Shown: positions 38,531 to 53,888 of the stretch, piece after piece
How positions within the stretch are numbered: position 1 is the stretch's first letter
Layout: the number at the start of each line of letters is the position of its first letter
NCBI GenBank assembly: GCA_026168455.1
Contig: CM047428.1
Span: 14,169,313 to 14,233,312, forward strand
Reading direction: 5' to 3'
From: Theocolax elegans
Lineage: Eukaryota; Arthropoda; Insecta; Hymenoptera; Cerocephalidae
Length of the DNA: 64,000 bases
Program-made: the position numbers and the translations under genes
The notes under the pieces: model-generated
Databases searched by the model: none
Told to the model about the DNA's origin: nothing
Seen by the model: the letters and a program-made list of their open reading frames with translations, nothing else

Positions 38531-40913
38531 GGCAAAGGATCTACTAAAATGATAATTACAATTCCTCAACTGCAGTTCAAAACTATCTTATCCTTTGATC
38601 ACAACATCATGTTATTTTATTTATTTTTTCATTATTATTTAATTATTTAACAAATAGGAATTTTGTTAGGTCTTTTTTTATATCAATTTTTATATCAATC
38701 ATTTAGCCTTAATGCAATATTGTTTTACTTTTCAAAATAAATATATCGTATTAATTATTAATTACGGTTTAAGCATTGAATAATACCAATCAAAGCAACA
38801 AAATAATAAGTAGTTAAGCATTTGTAAAATAAAAATTATTAATTATAAAATAATTCTTTAAGCTATGTAATATTAAATTAGAATTAAAATAATTTTTTAA
38901 TAAGGTGGAAATGAGGAAGGGAAAATAAAATATCTGATTCAGCTTTTAATCTCTCGTTTATTGACGAACGTTATTACTGTTTTTATCGTCGTAGAGGAGT
39001 GGTGCAATGAACGAAGAAACAAAAAGTACAAACACTTAATGCCAGACTTAGAACATCCTATTTTTTCATGCTGGCGTTAGAGAAAATGTCGGAGTTCGCA
39101 GATCAGTTACTATTTTTTTTTCTTTTTGTATGATTCTATAATATTTAAATATAAAATATATATTTATATATACTATATATGTGTATATATAGTCATTTTA
39201 ATCTGTCTCTTTCCCAATATAATAACGCATATCTTTTTCTCTTTATCTCTCCATTAATTTGTTTCTCTCTCTTTAATATAGGTCATAATAGTTTGTCTTT
39301 TCTTTGATTTTTCAAGGCCAACGTAGAAATCACACTAGAAGTGGTAAACTTAGTTCACTATACATAGACTTTTTTTTCCTAGGCGAAGAGATCGCTGCAA
39401 TATTGGTGATACAAGACAGTACAGCGCAGCTTTATTTCTTTCTCTTTTTTTATTTAATCTTTCTCTTTCATTTTTGCATCGTATTTACATAGTCATTGTA
39501 AAAATAACGGGGCTTACTGTTTCGAGTCTTGGTGACCACTGGCGACATTTTTGACATCGAGATAACAAAATTAAAAAGAAAAAAATGTTGTATTTTTTTT
39601 TTAAATTTTTATATGCTTTTTCTCAACGAAAATAAACAAAAGCGCCATTTCTTTTTAACAAACATGTAAATTTTTACAAAATATATATATAGCGTCCTCG
39701 TAATGCACAGGCAGTGGTGGATAGAAAATGGTGTTTTCATTTTGTCTTTCAACGAAAAATATGTAAAATAAATGTTTATGTTTGGTTTTCCACTTCGATG
39801 AATGTGCGCCGAAAATATGGGAATGTAGGAAAGTAAAGAGCGACATCTTAACAAGATAAACTTTGGTATTTGTTATGCGTGAGTTAGCGATTGATGCTAG
39901 TTTGGTGCTGTTTTTTTTCTTATGTACATACACAAACATATTTATAAGAACACGAGTCGTGTTTACGAATAAAAAGGAGAGAACGCGTAGCAAAAAAGTA
40001 ATACAAATGAAAAAAAAGGTCTGTAGAAAAAGTCAAACTAGTTGGCATTGCAAATTATTATTTTGTTTTTCTTAAAGTCTTCTATAATCGTTTTGTCGGT
40101 AAAAACGATTGTACTTGCCACGAAATAAATTATAAAAGTCCGATTAAACTGTACACTAATTACTGACCGATACAGAACAGTCGAGAATAAAACTTATTAC
40201 AAAAGAAAAAAAATATTTCGTTCTTAGTTGCTAAATAATTTGGTAAAGCGATGATTTCGTTTGAATACATTATTACACATACATCGATTGTTTTTTTTTT
40301 CTTTTAAAAAAGAAATACTTATGCGAAGAGCAAGATGCGTGCAACAGTGACGGAAACACTTAATAATGAAGAAGTTAGGTAACACGAATCAACTAATACT
40401 TATAAAGTAATAATAATATAATATATATATGTATATATTATATATAATAGTAGTAATAATAAAATTAATAATAATATCGATAAAGATGTGCTTTTTTGCT
40501 CGCTACTTGTTGTGCGATTTAACACTGAAACGTCTAATCTAAAGTATCTTTAAATTTTCATCTCGTCTAAACACACGTGTTAGCGCCCCTCGGAGTAACA
40601 TTTATTAAATTTCTCCTTTTGTTTTATCTATACATTGACTACAAAGAGGGATTTGTCTCTTATTACCTACAAATAAATTAGTATCTTAAATACTTTCCGA
40701 ATACAACTTGCACAAGTACGCTCACAGTCAGTTTTATTTTTTAATATTATCCTTTTCTAATTTATGCCCGAAATTAAACTTTCCTTATCACGGAAAATTC
40801 CTCCGATTTGTATCAACTACGGGAGGAGAGCTTCGCGCTTAGAAAAGGTGACAACAACAAGAATTACGAAGAATAATTGAGTTTTCTTCTTTTCAATCCC
40901 GGATTTATTTTTT
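38531..40913 (-). other. Intergenic DNA and 3' UTR side of Rapgap1
   Basis: AT-rich and without a supported gene. The part nearest the Rapgap1 stop at 40914 is presumably its 3' UTR. Overlapping minus-strand frames at 39609-39993 lack domain or splice support. Confidence 0.5.
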
Positions 40914-43900
40914 TCAGTCCGCCGATGCTTGTTGATTGTTGTTGTCCAATGTTATGCTAGATGAGCATTCCTTTAAAATTGCTCGTAGCCGAAGGATTTC
41001 TTTCGAAGCTGCTGCAAGCTCAGATTGTAGCTGCAATTCTTTTTCGCGTAGGCGTTTTATGTCTCGTTGGCACGTCTGGAATAATTAATTACTCGATTAA
41101 CAATCGATGCTTAACACAAATAATTATTTATTATTCTAATTAATATGATTTCGATAAAATGTTGAATAAATAATTAAGAATATTATTTAGTTTACATAAT
41201 CTGATAAATATTATAAATATATTATAGACAGAGATAAAATTTGGATTAATTAAATACAACACATTGTAGTAGAAAATTTTACTTATAAAAAATAGTAATT
41301 TTTATAATTTTTATAATTCCTGTCAAGTCTGCTTCTGAATTACTAAATAAAATAGTTACTTTTGCTAATATTTTTTCCTCCGTGTACAAGAAATTAAGAA
41401 TCGAAAGAGAATCGAAGCGTGTTATACTCTTCTGAATATTCTAATGAAGGGTAAAGTAAAAAATGTGTAAAAAAATATGACATACCACATTCTGTCTCAA
41501 CAAGTCCAGCTTGTCGCACTTCAACCTCGTAACTTCCTGCCTAAGCGTCTCGGTTTCGGTATTGGCACTAGCAAGTCCAGGTTCTTTAATTGCACACCTT
41601 GCCTCGTGCGTTTCGGCAGAGCTCATACTTTCCAAACCCGTGTCACTGTCTGGATACGCAGCCTGATCGAGTTCAAGCTCGCTATTCAACGAACTATCAT
41701 CGCTTTCGCATATAACGCGTTGTTGAGTCTCAGTCTTTTCGACTTGAAGGGTCACTCGTTCTTCGCGTTTACGAAGGTTCTCGTGTGTTAATCTAGAACT
41801 GGAGGATGAGGAGGAAGATCCGACGAGAATGCATTTTTCGACGACAGTCGCGTTGTCGCTCGAGAGGCCATTCAGCGAGCTTGTTTCGCGTTTCTCGTCA
41901 TCTTGTTGAACGGTGGTTAAGCTACTGCTATCTTGGTTGTCTGTGTTGGAAAGACTCGAATCTTGGCTGCCTAAGCTTGGACTACCTCGGTCCGAATCCC
42001 TGAAAATACATTGTCTTATGATAATCATATCCACAAATATCAATATCGCTAAAAGTGTTTCTTTCTTAATGAAGTTAACCGAGTCGTTATCTACTCGGTT
42101 TCGATAAGGGGATGTCAGACCCAGAAAATGGTCAGCTTGTATTTTTTTTTATAAACAAATGAATAAAGTTTTTAAAAAACGTCGTACGTCAAGCCTTTAA
42201 GCATGTTTTAAATAATATACCCAAATTTTTCTAGATTTTTAAATCCATAATTTGATCACGATGTTTGGGTTGAAAGATTATGCTTTTTTGGACTAATAAT
42301 TACCGACCAAACATTGTTTACTCAATTATTATTTAAAAAGTGCTTTTTCGTTAAAATATCGAAACGTCAAGCCCTTCCTTACGTTTTCAGCTGTCCGTAT
42401 GAATTTTTTCAGATTTTTAATGCAATATTTTAGATATAATTTTTGCGTTGAAAGGTGCAGATTCCTGTAATTTAGGTCCGACATCCCGTTAAGTGAAGAC
42501 AATGTAGATAATGTAAATAAAATGTACCTCCTCAAAGTTAAATCTGGGGAACCAAGTGGACTGGATGGTTCGACAGATCGTTTACCAGCCAATTTACTGG
42601 TAGATTGCCGATTACTAGGAGGACTAGGCTCAAGCGATTGAGCCTTCTTTGAGAGTTGTTGAGGTACACTCTCGGTCGATGCATTTCTGACCCGTGATAT
42701 CAAGGCCTTTCGTACTGTGTCGATGAATCTAGAACCGCTACCTCCCGAGCCTGATCCCGATACGTCACTCGAAGTTGGACTGACTGGACAGTTGCCCAGG
42801 AATGAACTAAGGTTACCAGTGCCAGCGCCCAGGAACTCGCTTGTTTTCGTCTGTAACTCTTCGGTCAGGGATTCCAATAAAGCTGACCTCGTTCGAAGCT
42901 GTAAGAACAAGTGGTACTGGTTAATGTTGTTGTTGTTGAGTTATCCTTATTACAATCATTATTATTTTCCCTTAAGTTTCTCTTTAACACCAGCATTATA
43001 ATTTAAGTAATATATATATATAAATATATTAACCTCTAGTTTCGAGAATTTGTCGGCTTTGTAGGCAGCATTTTCGGCATTTACGAGTTTGGTAAGTAGA
43101 AACTCTTTGAATTCGACTCCTCGCAAGAAGACTGCTGGAGTTGGTAAAGTTGGGCCAAACCATGGTACATCGTCTCGGGCTGTAATGCTCACTTTGTACC
43201 TGAAAACGTACAATTATTAGTTTATGCATTCACTCGATTTGACTCGCAAGATATATAGATAAATAATATTATTTACTGATGATAAATTTCAATAAATATA
43301 TGAAAATAGTATTTATAAAAAATTGATGCATATGACTGTTGTGTATAGTATAATGGTAAAAGTAGTATACCTGGTGCTCGGTGTGCAAGGATCGATGACC
43401 TGGACTACAATAAAAGCATGAAGAAAGTGACTGGCAATCATATCAGGACTGAATGGAGTTGGTTCCTCTTGGAATATAATAGCGACGATATCGTTGCCAA
43501 TATGTCGTTTACGTTGAAGCTGCTGCGAGTCACCAGGACTATAAGGTAAAAGTGAGGCAACGTGGAAAAGTACCTCGCGTCCACGAAACACTTCGTAAAC
43601 CGCGGAATCTCCGGTTTGTCCGTGCCGTGTATCTAATCCACCTCGATACCTAAATCATCGTATACTTATATATACATTTATTATATAATTTAATTGTGCA
43701 AATCTGTCCTCCGTTTACCATTAAAATAGTAATTTTTTACTAAAAACTTTTTTTTCTCGATGTAATTAATGCATTTTAATCGTTAAATTTGACAAATTTC
43801 TATCTTTCGTCACTCGTGTGGGAATTCACCGCGATACGAAAGATGTATATATAGAGTTATCCAATAGTTCGGCAATACGATGGAGACAAAGAAAATGAAT

Positions 43901-46900
43901 AGGTAGTATATAGGTGGATGTAAGTGCGTACCCTTTGTGATCCTTGAGGTCGATCCTCTGACCGAGAAGGTCGAGGAACTCCTGGAATGCCGGGGTGATC
44001 TGACGATTCCCGAAGAGTTGTTCCTCGGTTACTTGGCGGGCCCGTTGGTGGAGAACGCCGAACTTGAACCGCGAGACGAGCGCGTGCTCGTCGTATCGGG
44101 CGATCAAAGTGCCCGCGCCGGAGCAAACGACTGGCATCAGTGTACTTACGTTCAGTGACTCGTTCATTGCCTGAAACAATCCGCGTTTTATATTCTCTTT
44201 TCATCCATATAGACACTCTCATATATCCCTTACGTTTAACTTTACTCGTGTTACTTTCTTTATATACAACAACTTGCTTTCTTTATAATTTCCCTTTTAC
44301 AATCAAATAAAATTGCCTCATTTAGATATAATGTAATAAGATAAACAAATATTTGTTCATATATCGAACGATTAACAATATTTATTTACCATCACCAACA
44401 ATATAATACGTAAATCCATCAGTCCACCTTATTAAAATTAACCGTAATATCCCGGATAGATGTATAAGTACCGCGTCCGTTAAAGCAAACTGCATTATAT
44501 TTAGCTCTAGAAAAAAAAATCCGTAATCATGGGAATTTAGTGAAAAGCTCGAAAGAAACACGCGAACCTTTCTGTATAACGATTTTTCGTATACACGTAT
44601 ATAAGCAAGAGGAAAAACTCGAACGAATCAACGGCGCTCACTCGACATTGCGCACGTAACGAAATTCCTTCCCTCCATTTAGCTTGGTAACCCCTCGCGC
44701 ATTTCGCAATGAATTATTCAAAAGCGTTGTCTCTCTTTCTCTCGCAGCTGCTGACGTTTTTTGAGTACCGCGATGTATACATGCAAATATAAAAAAAAAG
44801 TTACACTACCTAAACGAATAAAACTGGTTGACGCGACCCTTTATTTTTATAAGGGTTACGAGTTTGTTTCGGTATTGTCAACGGTACACCGTTGAAGCAG
44901 ATAATTATCAAGAGACGTATTTGTTTTAATCATTTTATACATACGAGTCAACGTTTAATTTGGTCGAGCGATCAATATTTCACAGTTACGTAGGTTTACT
45001 ACACTTTTTTTACGATTATACGAATCTTTTGATCTCAAATTCAAATTTTATATATTTTATTTATCATAATTTCCTATCTATATAATATTATGAAAATTAG
45101 AACGTTAAAATTTATAAGTACTTTAAATTTGACGACTCTAATAATAGTGTTTAGTAAAAAATTATTATTAGACAATTATTTCAGTGTTATACGTTTTTTT
45201 TTGTCTAAATTAAACTAAAACAATCACTGATTCGAGTAAAGCACAAATTGTCAAAGTTAGCGTAACGTAAAAAAAAGCACTATTAGGTGACGCAAATCGT
45301 TTGGTTGAACGTAAGCGAGAAGTTAATTGATGATAAACCGTAATTAAGGAAATATACTCTTATCTTCGGAATGAGAAAAACGCGAAATTATTAAATAATA
45401 ATTTCACTTTTTACAACATTATTGCATGTGCAGCGCTGTAGCGTAAGAATATCTTATACATAAATCATAACATTGCATTATTACAGATTGTTTCTACTTT
45501 ACGCTAACGTTACAAGCGAACAAGTTAAATAATACAAAATCATGACCAGTTATAATTAGATTTTAATAACGATAATAATTAAAAATTACGCGTGTTCGTC
45601 GGTAATAAAATGAGCACGTGGAGTTACTTAAAGAGAAAAAAAAAAGTAAGACGCAAACGAGACCATCGACCGCAATTCAATAAGAGCTTCTTTAAATTGA
45701 ATTTAGGTTGTTCGTTGCCTTCCTGCGAGCAAGAAAAAAAACAGCGTGATACGTAAGACGCGTGTTGGATTGTATTTGCAGATTATATTTTATCTTTTTT
45801 TTTTTCTTTAGCTGACTTTGCTTTAATAAAACATAAATTTTAATACGCGTCAGGTGCACGTATCCTTGACGAACTATTTACATACACTTTGATCAGCGTC
45901 TGGCGCTTTTATCCATTGAAATGCGAAACTGGACAAAACTATATATGCGGTGTACGATGTTTTGATTCGTTTTATATATATATATACACATACGGTTTTC
46001 TCAAGTCAGCGATTCACGTCAAGTGTAATAACGTTTGTTTGCTAAACGCGAAAAAAACTTAAACGTATACCTAATCATTATCATTTTACAATTAATAATG
46101 TCTGCATGTGTGTGTGTCTGTGTGTGCACCACTCATACAATACTCTATTGTTTTTTCTCTTTCATCAAGTGCAATTAATTTACTTTACAGGTAAACACAT
46201 AAGATTTTAACGTCGAATGAAAACGCAAGCTACTGGGTTAATTGAATAATGGTGACGGTGAGTCCACTTGAAAATAAAACCATTTCGTGCTGGGAAGCTA
46301 AAGAGATTACTTGTATTCCGGTAAACAAAGAGGAATTAAAATGAAAATAGAATAGTATAAACATTTTTCATTGAAGTGTAACATTGATAATTTATCTACA
46401 CTTTTTTTTTAATATTTAATTTCATTAAATTTAAGATACTGATGTAATATCATCTTTTTACCTTTACCGTTGTTTATTTCTAATTGCTTCGTAATGGTTA
46501 CGTAAATATTATACAGATTAACACGACGTTTTACAGTTTTCAATTTATACGGCTTGCTCTTTTTGTTAATAATATCATATCGTAATCTAATGACGTAAAT
46601 GATCAATTAATAAAGTTTCAGTAGCATAAGCAAGTGATTACAAAATTGATTTATTTTACAGTCACGTTTCTCGTTTCCTAGGTTTTTGGGCAAATTGGAA
46701 ATGTTTACTTTTTAAGAACAACGAAACACTTAATACGATCCGGTTTCACGATGTAATTAAAAAATATATTAATCAACAAAGTAATGAAGATGTAAATTTG
46801 TTGAACAAATTGCATTATTTAATTTTCGGGGATAACGTAAGGTTCAACCAATATTCTGTCTCTATCTAAAAAAAGTACCATATTATTTGAGAGGAAAATT

Positions 46901-47593
46901 GTTATTCGAACAAACTGAGAAGTAACATAATATATTATTTACAGAATTACAAGTGCGCAACGAATAATCACAGATAGGTTATGTTTTAATTAATGCAACG
47001 AAGACACTAATTGGTTTCACATTATGCACAATTATATTCATCCTTGTGTTAACCTACTTCCTATTATTTACTTATATTTATAACAATTTTGCTGTTAGAA
47101 TTTTGCGTAATTCAAATAACAATAATACGTTGTGCGTTGTCGTACCTACGTTTTTTTAGTTTTCCTTTCTACGTATAATTTATTAGTAGAGTAAACCAAA
47201 GTAACAATAGATTGCACAAAGTTTGTTAAAATACCTACAGATAGGTTGCGTTTATTTAATATCGACGGCTCCTATTCATAAAGTCCTATCTCAAAAATTA
47301 ATTAAAAAATGTCCTAACTCAAGAATAATTCTATAAAGTCCTAACTGAAAAGAAAATTCTATAAGGTCCTATCTCAAAAAAAAAATTTAGTCAGTATTAT
47401 AAAGTCCTATCTCGGAAGTCAATTTTATAAAGTCCTATCTCAAATGCAATTCAATAAAGTTCGATCATAAAAGTCAATTTTTTAAGCCCCCCCCCCCTTC
47501 CTTTAATACACTTTCTCTTAACTTCATAAAATTATAATATATTGATAATTTATATAATTTGAAAACTATTATGAAATATAAATTTATATTATA

Positions 47594-47628
<35 letters not shown>

Positions 47629-50600
47629 TATTATATTTATTTATATTGTTTCTCTTTAAAAAATTGCCGTTCTCATAACATTGAAGTAAAAGGTAACATT
47701 TTTTATTCAAATATCACAAATTTCAAAACTGAATCTAAAAAAAGTTGCGGCAGATTCAGGCCCATCTTTGTCGTCAAGTACATTTTAAATGTCTTACTTT
47801 TTTATTTTCTTTTTAAATGCATTACTTATATATGTTGACCTCTTAATATACTTATATAAATATAGTATATATTATATATTGGCAGAATATTGACCCTAGT
47901 GGAAAAGTGAACATTTTTTGGTTAAGTAAAACGTTTTTTCGGGCATTAACGTACGATTTATGGCCATTTTAATGGCAATGGCCAATTTCTTGTCTAAAAA
48001 AACGTTTCATAAATGCTCGAATTTCCACCTGGATACAAAATTCAAATTTTAATATTTTTTATATACTTATAAAATCTCGATAACGTGGTTAATGAAATAT
48101 AATATATTCGGTAAAAGTGTACTCTTTACATGAGCATTATTATCCGATTCTGCATATATTTATATTTGCTTCGTAATGGTTACGTAAATATTATACAGAT
48201 TAACACGACGTTTTACAGTTTTCAATTTATACGGCTTGCTCTTTTTGTTAATAATATCATATCGTAATCTAATGACGTAAATGATCAATTAATAAAGTTT
48301 CAGTAGCATAAGCAAGTGATTACAAAATTGATTTATTTTACAGTCACGTTTCTCGTTTCCTAGGTTTTTGGGCAAATTGGAAATGTTTACTTTTTAAGAA
48401 CAACGAAACACTTAATACGATCCGGTTTCACGATGTAATTAAAAAATATATTAATCAACAAAGTAATGACGATCTAAATTTGTTGAACAAATTGTATTAT
48501 TTATAATTTTTTGGAGATAAAAGTGTAAAAGTAAGGTTCAACCAATATTCTGTCTCTACCTAAAATAATGACATATTATTTGAGAGGAAAATCGTTATTC
48601 GAACAAACTGAGAAGTAACATAATATATTATTTACAGAATTACAAGTGCGCAACGAATAATCACAGATAGGTTATGTTTTAATTAATGCAACGAAGACAC
48701 TAATTGGTTTCACATTATGCACAATTATATTCATCCTTGTGTTAACCTACTTCCTATTATTTACTTATATTTATAACAATTTTGCTGTTAGAATTTTGCG
48801 TAATTCAAATAACAATAATACGTTGTGCGTTGTCGTACCTACGTTTTTTTTAGTTTTCCTTTCTACGTATAATTTATTAGTAGAGTAAACCAAAGTAACA
48901 ATAGATTGCACAAAGTTTGTTAAAATACCTACAGAGGTTGCGTTTATTTAATATCGACGGCTCCTATTCATAAAGTCCTATCTCAAAAATTAATTAAAAA
49001 ATGTCCTAACTCAAGAATAATTCTATAAAGTCCTAACTGAAAAGAAAATTCTATAAGGTCCTATCTCAAAAAAAAATTTAGTCAGTATTATAAAGTCCTA
49101 TCTCGGAAGTCAATTTTATAAAGTCCTATCTCAAATGCAATTCAATAAAGTTCGATCATAAAAGTCAATTTTTTTAAGCCCCCCCCCCTTCCTTTAATAC
49201 ACTTTCTCTTAACTTCATAAAATTATAATAATATTGATAATTTATATAATTTGAAAACTATTATGAAAATATAAATTTATATTATATTATATTATATTAT
49301 TTATATATATTATTTATTTATATTATATTTATTTATAATTGTTTCTCTTTAAAAAATTGCCGTTCTCATAACATTGAAGTAAAAGGTAACATTTTTTATT
49401 CAAATATCACAAATTTCAAAACTGAATCTAAAAAAAGTTGCGGCAGATTCAGGCCCATCTTTGTCGTCAAGTACATTTTAAATGTCTTACTTTTTTATTT
49501 TCTTTTTAAATGCATTACTTATATATGTTGACCTCTTAAATAATTCTACTTATATAATATATAGTATATATATATATATTGGCAGAATATTGACCCTAGT
49601 GGAAAAGTGAACATTTTTTGGTTAAGTAAAACGTTTTTTCGGGCATTAACGTACGATTTATGGCCATTTTAATGGCAATGGCCAATTTCTTGTCTAAAAA
49701 AACGTTTCATAAATGCTCGAATTTCCACCTGGATACAAAATTCAAATTTTAATATTTTTTATATACTTATAAAATCTCGATAACGTGGTTAATGAAATAT
49801 AATATATTCGGTAAAAGTGTACTCTTTACATGAGCATTATTATCCGATTCTGCATATATATTTATTTTTAGATAAAGGTGTAAATATTATTTTTATAATT
49901 TATTGTTTTTATTAAAAAACTTATTGTTTAATGATTTTGTAGCTTTCAAAATTTGAGATGAGATAGGACTTTTTCAGATAGGACTTTAAAAATTGTACTT
50001 TTGAGATAGGACTTTATAAAATTGTACTTCTGAGATAGGACTTTATAGAATTATAATTAAGATAGGATCTTATAAAATTTTCTTTAAGATAGGACTATAT
50101 AGAAATGACTTCTTGTATAGGACTTTATGAATAGGAGCCGTCGATATACAAATTGTTTTTACATATTTTTCATTAAATTAACCGATTCTTAAAAATAGAA
50201 CATTAGGTACTTGTTGTATCTCATTAAAAAAAAATGCTAATATTGATAATGTTGTGAGGTATTACGTAACAGTACACGGAGATAAAAGTTGAATAAAAAT
50301 TATCCAAATGTTCTCTGGGCTTAAATTGGTCACGTACGCTTGTTTTTATAATTTTTGTCCAAAATTTTCGGATAAAAATTGATAATCCCTTCAAAATTGT
50401 TTTGTTTTAGAATTTTGACCACATACTGACACTACACAATATTTACTCAAAATACTTAGATACTTTTTATTAAAAAAAAATGTTCTCCGTGTATAAAAAT
50501 ATGATAGTGTTTATAACGTAACACAAGTATAATTAACGTAAACGTTCGAGAAGAAAAGAAATAATAAGAAATAAAAGTAACTGACCTTAACCTTTTAGCA

Positions 50601-53600
50601 GGGGAAGGATTGGGTCCAAGGGTAGCAGCAGGCACAGTTCGTGAGTCGATCCAGCTCGTAATCTTAAAAGAACTCGCCAGTGCTCTTGTCCTGCAACAGT
50701 CTCTGCCTTTATCGAGACTAGCACCGGTCCATTATCACCATCCCTCCCAACGAGATTCAAATGTTCCTGCAACAACGCATTACAATCTCCTTAGTATAAA
50801 ATTTAGTTATATATATATGTATGTATTATAGAATCAGAGGAAATATACGATTACAATTAAGTTTCCTAGCGAATTTCCAGGGATAAACAATCTATGTGTA
50901 TACATGAGTGATTCAGTGGTGTACTCCTATAATAGATATAATCGTATAGATTGGTACGTATATATGTATATAGATACGCACGGTATACATTCACGCAATA
51001 CGGGAGAACAAAACCAATCGATGATCGTGATGCAATCTCGTCGTTGCGCAAATTAACAAAGGATCGCTTTTCGGGTCTAGCCGTGAGAGTTGTATAGGTT
51101 TCGTTAGTTTACTAATTGTTTAAGCCATATCTTAGTTCAAATTCCATTGTTAATTATTAATTCGACGATATTATTTAACTGTATTACTAATATAAACGTA
51201 TAATTAAACGGGTTTTAAACCTATATACCAGTAAATTGCTATTATTTAACACAAATAAATTATATCATATTTTTACCTTTACCGTTGTTTATTTCTAATT
51301 GCTTCGTAATGGTTACGTAAATATTATACAGATTAACACGACGTTTTACAGTTTTCAATTTATACGGCTTGCTCTTTTTGTTAATAATATCATATCGTAA
51401 TCTAATGACGTAAATGATCAATTAATAAAGTTTCAGTAGCATAAGCAAGTGATTACAAAATTGATTTATTTTACAGTCACGTTTCTCGTTTCCTAGGTTT
51501 TTGGGCAAATTGGAAATGTTTACTTTTTAAGAACAACGAAACACTTAATACGATCCGGTTTCACGATGTAATTAAAAAATATATTAATCAACAAAGTAAT
51601 GACGATCTAAATTTGTTGAACAAATTGTATTATTATTTTTGGAGATAAAAGTGTAAAAGTAAGGTTCAACCAATATTCTGTCTCTACCTAAAATAATGAC
51701 ATATTATTTGAGAGGAAAATCGTTATTCGAACAAACTGAGAAGTAACATAATATATTATTTACAGTAATTACAAGTGCGCAACGAATAATCACAGATAGG
51801 TTATGTTTTAATTAATGCAACGAAGACACTAATTGGTTTCACATTATGCACAATTATATTCATCCTTGTGTTAACCTACTTCCTATTATTTACTTATATT
51901 TATAACAATTTTGCTGTTAGAATTTTGCGTAATTCAAATAACAATAATACGTTGTGCGTTGTCGTACCTACGTTTTTTTTTTAGTGTTCCTTTCTACGTA
52001 TAATTATTAGTAGAGTAAACCAAAGTAACAATAGATTGCACAAAGTTTGTTAAAATACCTACAGAGGTTGCGTTTATTTAATATCGACGGCTCCTATTCA
52101 TAAAGTCCTATCTCAAAAATTAATTAAAAATGTCCTAACTCAAGAATAATTCTATAAAGTCCTAACTGAAAAGAAAATTCTATAAGGTCCTATCTCAAAA
52201 AAAAATTTAGTCAGTATTATAAAGTCCTATCTCGGAAGTCAATTTTATAAAGTCCTATCTCAAATGCAATTCATAAAGTTCGATCATAAAAGTCAATTTT
52301 TTTAAGCCCCCCCCCCCTTCCTTTAATACACTTTCTCTTAACTTCATAAAATTATAATAATATTGATAATTTATATAATTTGAAAACTATTATGAAAATA
52401 TAAATTTATATTATATTATATTATATTATTTATATTATATTATTATTTATATTATATTTATTTATAATTGTTTCTCTTTAAAAATTGCCGTTCTCATAAC
52501 ATTGAAGTAAAAGGTAACATTTTTTATTCAAATATCACAAATTTCAAAACTGAATCTAAAAAAAGTTGCGGCAGATTCAGGCCCATCTTTGTCGTCAAGT
52601 ACATTTTAAAGTCTTACTTTTTTATTTCTTTTTAAATGCATTACTTATATATGTTGACCTCTTAAATTAATTCTACTTATATAATATATAGTATATATAT
52701 ATATATTGGCAGAATATTGACCCTAGTGGAAAAGTGAACATTTTTTGGTTAAGTAAAACGTTTTTTCGGGCATTAACGTACGATTTATGGCCATTTTAAT
52801 GGCAATGGCCAATTTCTTGTCTAAAAAAACGTTTCATAAATGCTCGAATTTCCACCTGGATACAAAATTCAAATTTTAATATTTTTTATATACTTATAAA
52901 ATCTCGATAACGTGGTTAATGAAATATAATATATTCGGTAAAAGTGTACTCTTTACATGAGCATTATTATCCGATTCTGCATATATATTTATATTTTTAG
53001 ATAAAGGTGTAAATATTATTTTTTATAATTTATTGTTTTTATTAAAAAACTTATTGTTTAATGATTTTGTAGCTTTCAAAATTTGAGATGAGATAGGACT
53101 TTTTCAGATAGGACTTTATAAAATTGTACTTTGAGATAGGACTTTATAAAATTGTACTTCTGAGATAGGACTTTATAGAATTATAATTAAGATAGGATCT
53201 TATAAAATTTTCTTTAAGATAGGACTATATAGAAATGACTTCTTGTATAGGACTTATGAATAGGAGCCGTCGATATACAAATTGTTTTTACATATTTTTC
53301 ATTAAATTAACCGATTCTTTAAAAATAGAACATTAGGTACTTGTTGTATCTCATTAAAAAAATGCTAATTGATAATGTTGTGAGGTATTACATAACAGTA
53401 CACGGAGATAAAAGTTGAATAAAAATTATCCAAATGTTCTGGCTTAAATTGGTCACGTACGCTTGTTTTTATAATTTTTGTCCAAAATTTTCGATAAAAA
53501 TTGATAATCCCTTCAAAATTGTTTTGTTTTAGAATTTTGACCACATACTGACACTACAATATTTACTCAAAATACTTAGATACTTTTTATAAAAAAAATG

Positions 53601-53888
53601 TTCTCCGTGTATAAAAATATGATAGAGTGTTTATAACGTAACACAAGTATAATTAACGTAAACGTTCGAGAAGAAAAGAAATAATAAGAAATAAAAGTAA
53701 CTGACCTTAACCATTTTAGCAGGGGAAGGATTGGGTCCAAGGGTAGCAGCAGGCACAAGTTCGTGAGTCGATCCAGCTCGTAATCTTAAAAGAACTCGCC
53801 AGTGCTCTTGTCCTGCAACAGTCTCTGCCTTTATCGAGACTAGCACCGGTCCATTATCACCATCCCTCCCAACGAGATTCAAATGTTC
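40914..53888 (-). CDS. Rapgap1: Rap1 GTPase-activating protein (Rapgap1), 3' portion, seven exons
   Basis: Exons in transcript order: 53706-53888, 43932-44170, 43371-43649, 43034-43199, 42528-42898, 41486-41999, 40914-41075. They join in one frame to 637 residues and TGA; the N terminus, including any GoLoco motif, lies outside the window. The Rap-GAP domain is clear: [52 protein letters not shown] with the catalytic Asn of the GND loop intact, [17 protein letters not shown] and [20 protein letters not shown]. Downstream are a Ser-rich segment with [16 protein letters not shown], the motif [10 protein letters not shown] also known in vertebrate RAP1GAP, and a C-terminal coiled coil ([19 protein letters not shown]). 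It stimulates GTP hydrolysis by Rap1, damping adhesion signalling. The 9.5-kb intron after the first exon is inflated by tandem duplication and transposons. Confidence 0.92.
44171..46485 (-). other. Rapgap1: Rapgap1 intron, non-duplicated part
   Basis: AT-rich, with no exon supported on either strand. A short TG repeat occurs near 46105-46128. Confidence 0.6.
46486..48167. repeat. Tandem duplication in Rapgap1 intron, partial copy X
   Basis: This segment begins GCTTCGTAATGGTTACG and matches 48168 onward and 51300 onward. It stops abruptly in the middle of the transposon at 48167, where the sequence jumps back to the start of the unit. It differs from the other two copies by several substitutions and indels (for example near 46785-46850). 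Confidence 0.9.
47263..48167 (+). mobile_element. TIR transposon, truncated copy
   Basis: This has the left end CGACGGCTCCTATTC and about 905 bp of the element. The right end is lost at the duplication junction. ATAT precedes the left end. Confidence 0.88.
48955..50143 (+). mobile_element. TIR transposon, full-length copy Y
   Basis: An element of 1,189 bp with perfect CGACGGCTCC...GGAGCCGTCG ends and ATAT on both sides (48951-48954 and 50144-50147). It is inverted relative to the Dlg5 copy and very similar to it. Confidence 0.9.
50586..50766 (-). pseudogene. Second, frameshifted copy of a Rapgap1 coding exon
   Basis: It starts [20 protein letters not shown] exactly like exon 53706-53888, with the same acceptor and donor. 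Two single-base deletions (at the GGCACAGTTCG and AACCTTTTAGC positions) make it 181 nt instead of 183, and the frame is lost after STHEL. Including it would break the Rapgap1 frame. It may be a decayed duplicate exon, or uncorrected sequence error in an artefactual copy. Confidence 0.75.

Larger units (their letters stand above)
48168..51275. repeat. Tandem duplication in Rapgap1, copy Y
   Basis: A copy of a unit of about 3.1 kb that contains a full transposon and a second copy of coding exon 53706-53888. The boundary with copy Z is at TTTTTA (51270-51275), a string also present at both parental breakpoints (46455-46460 and 54396-54401). Confidence 0.9.
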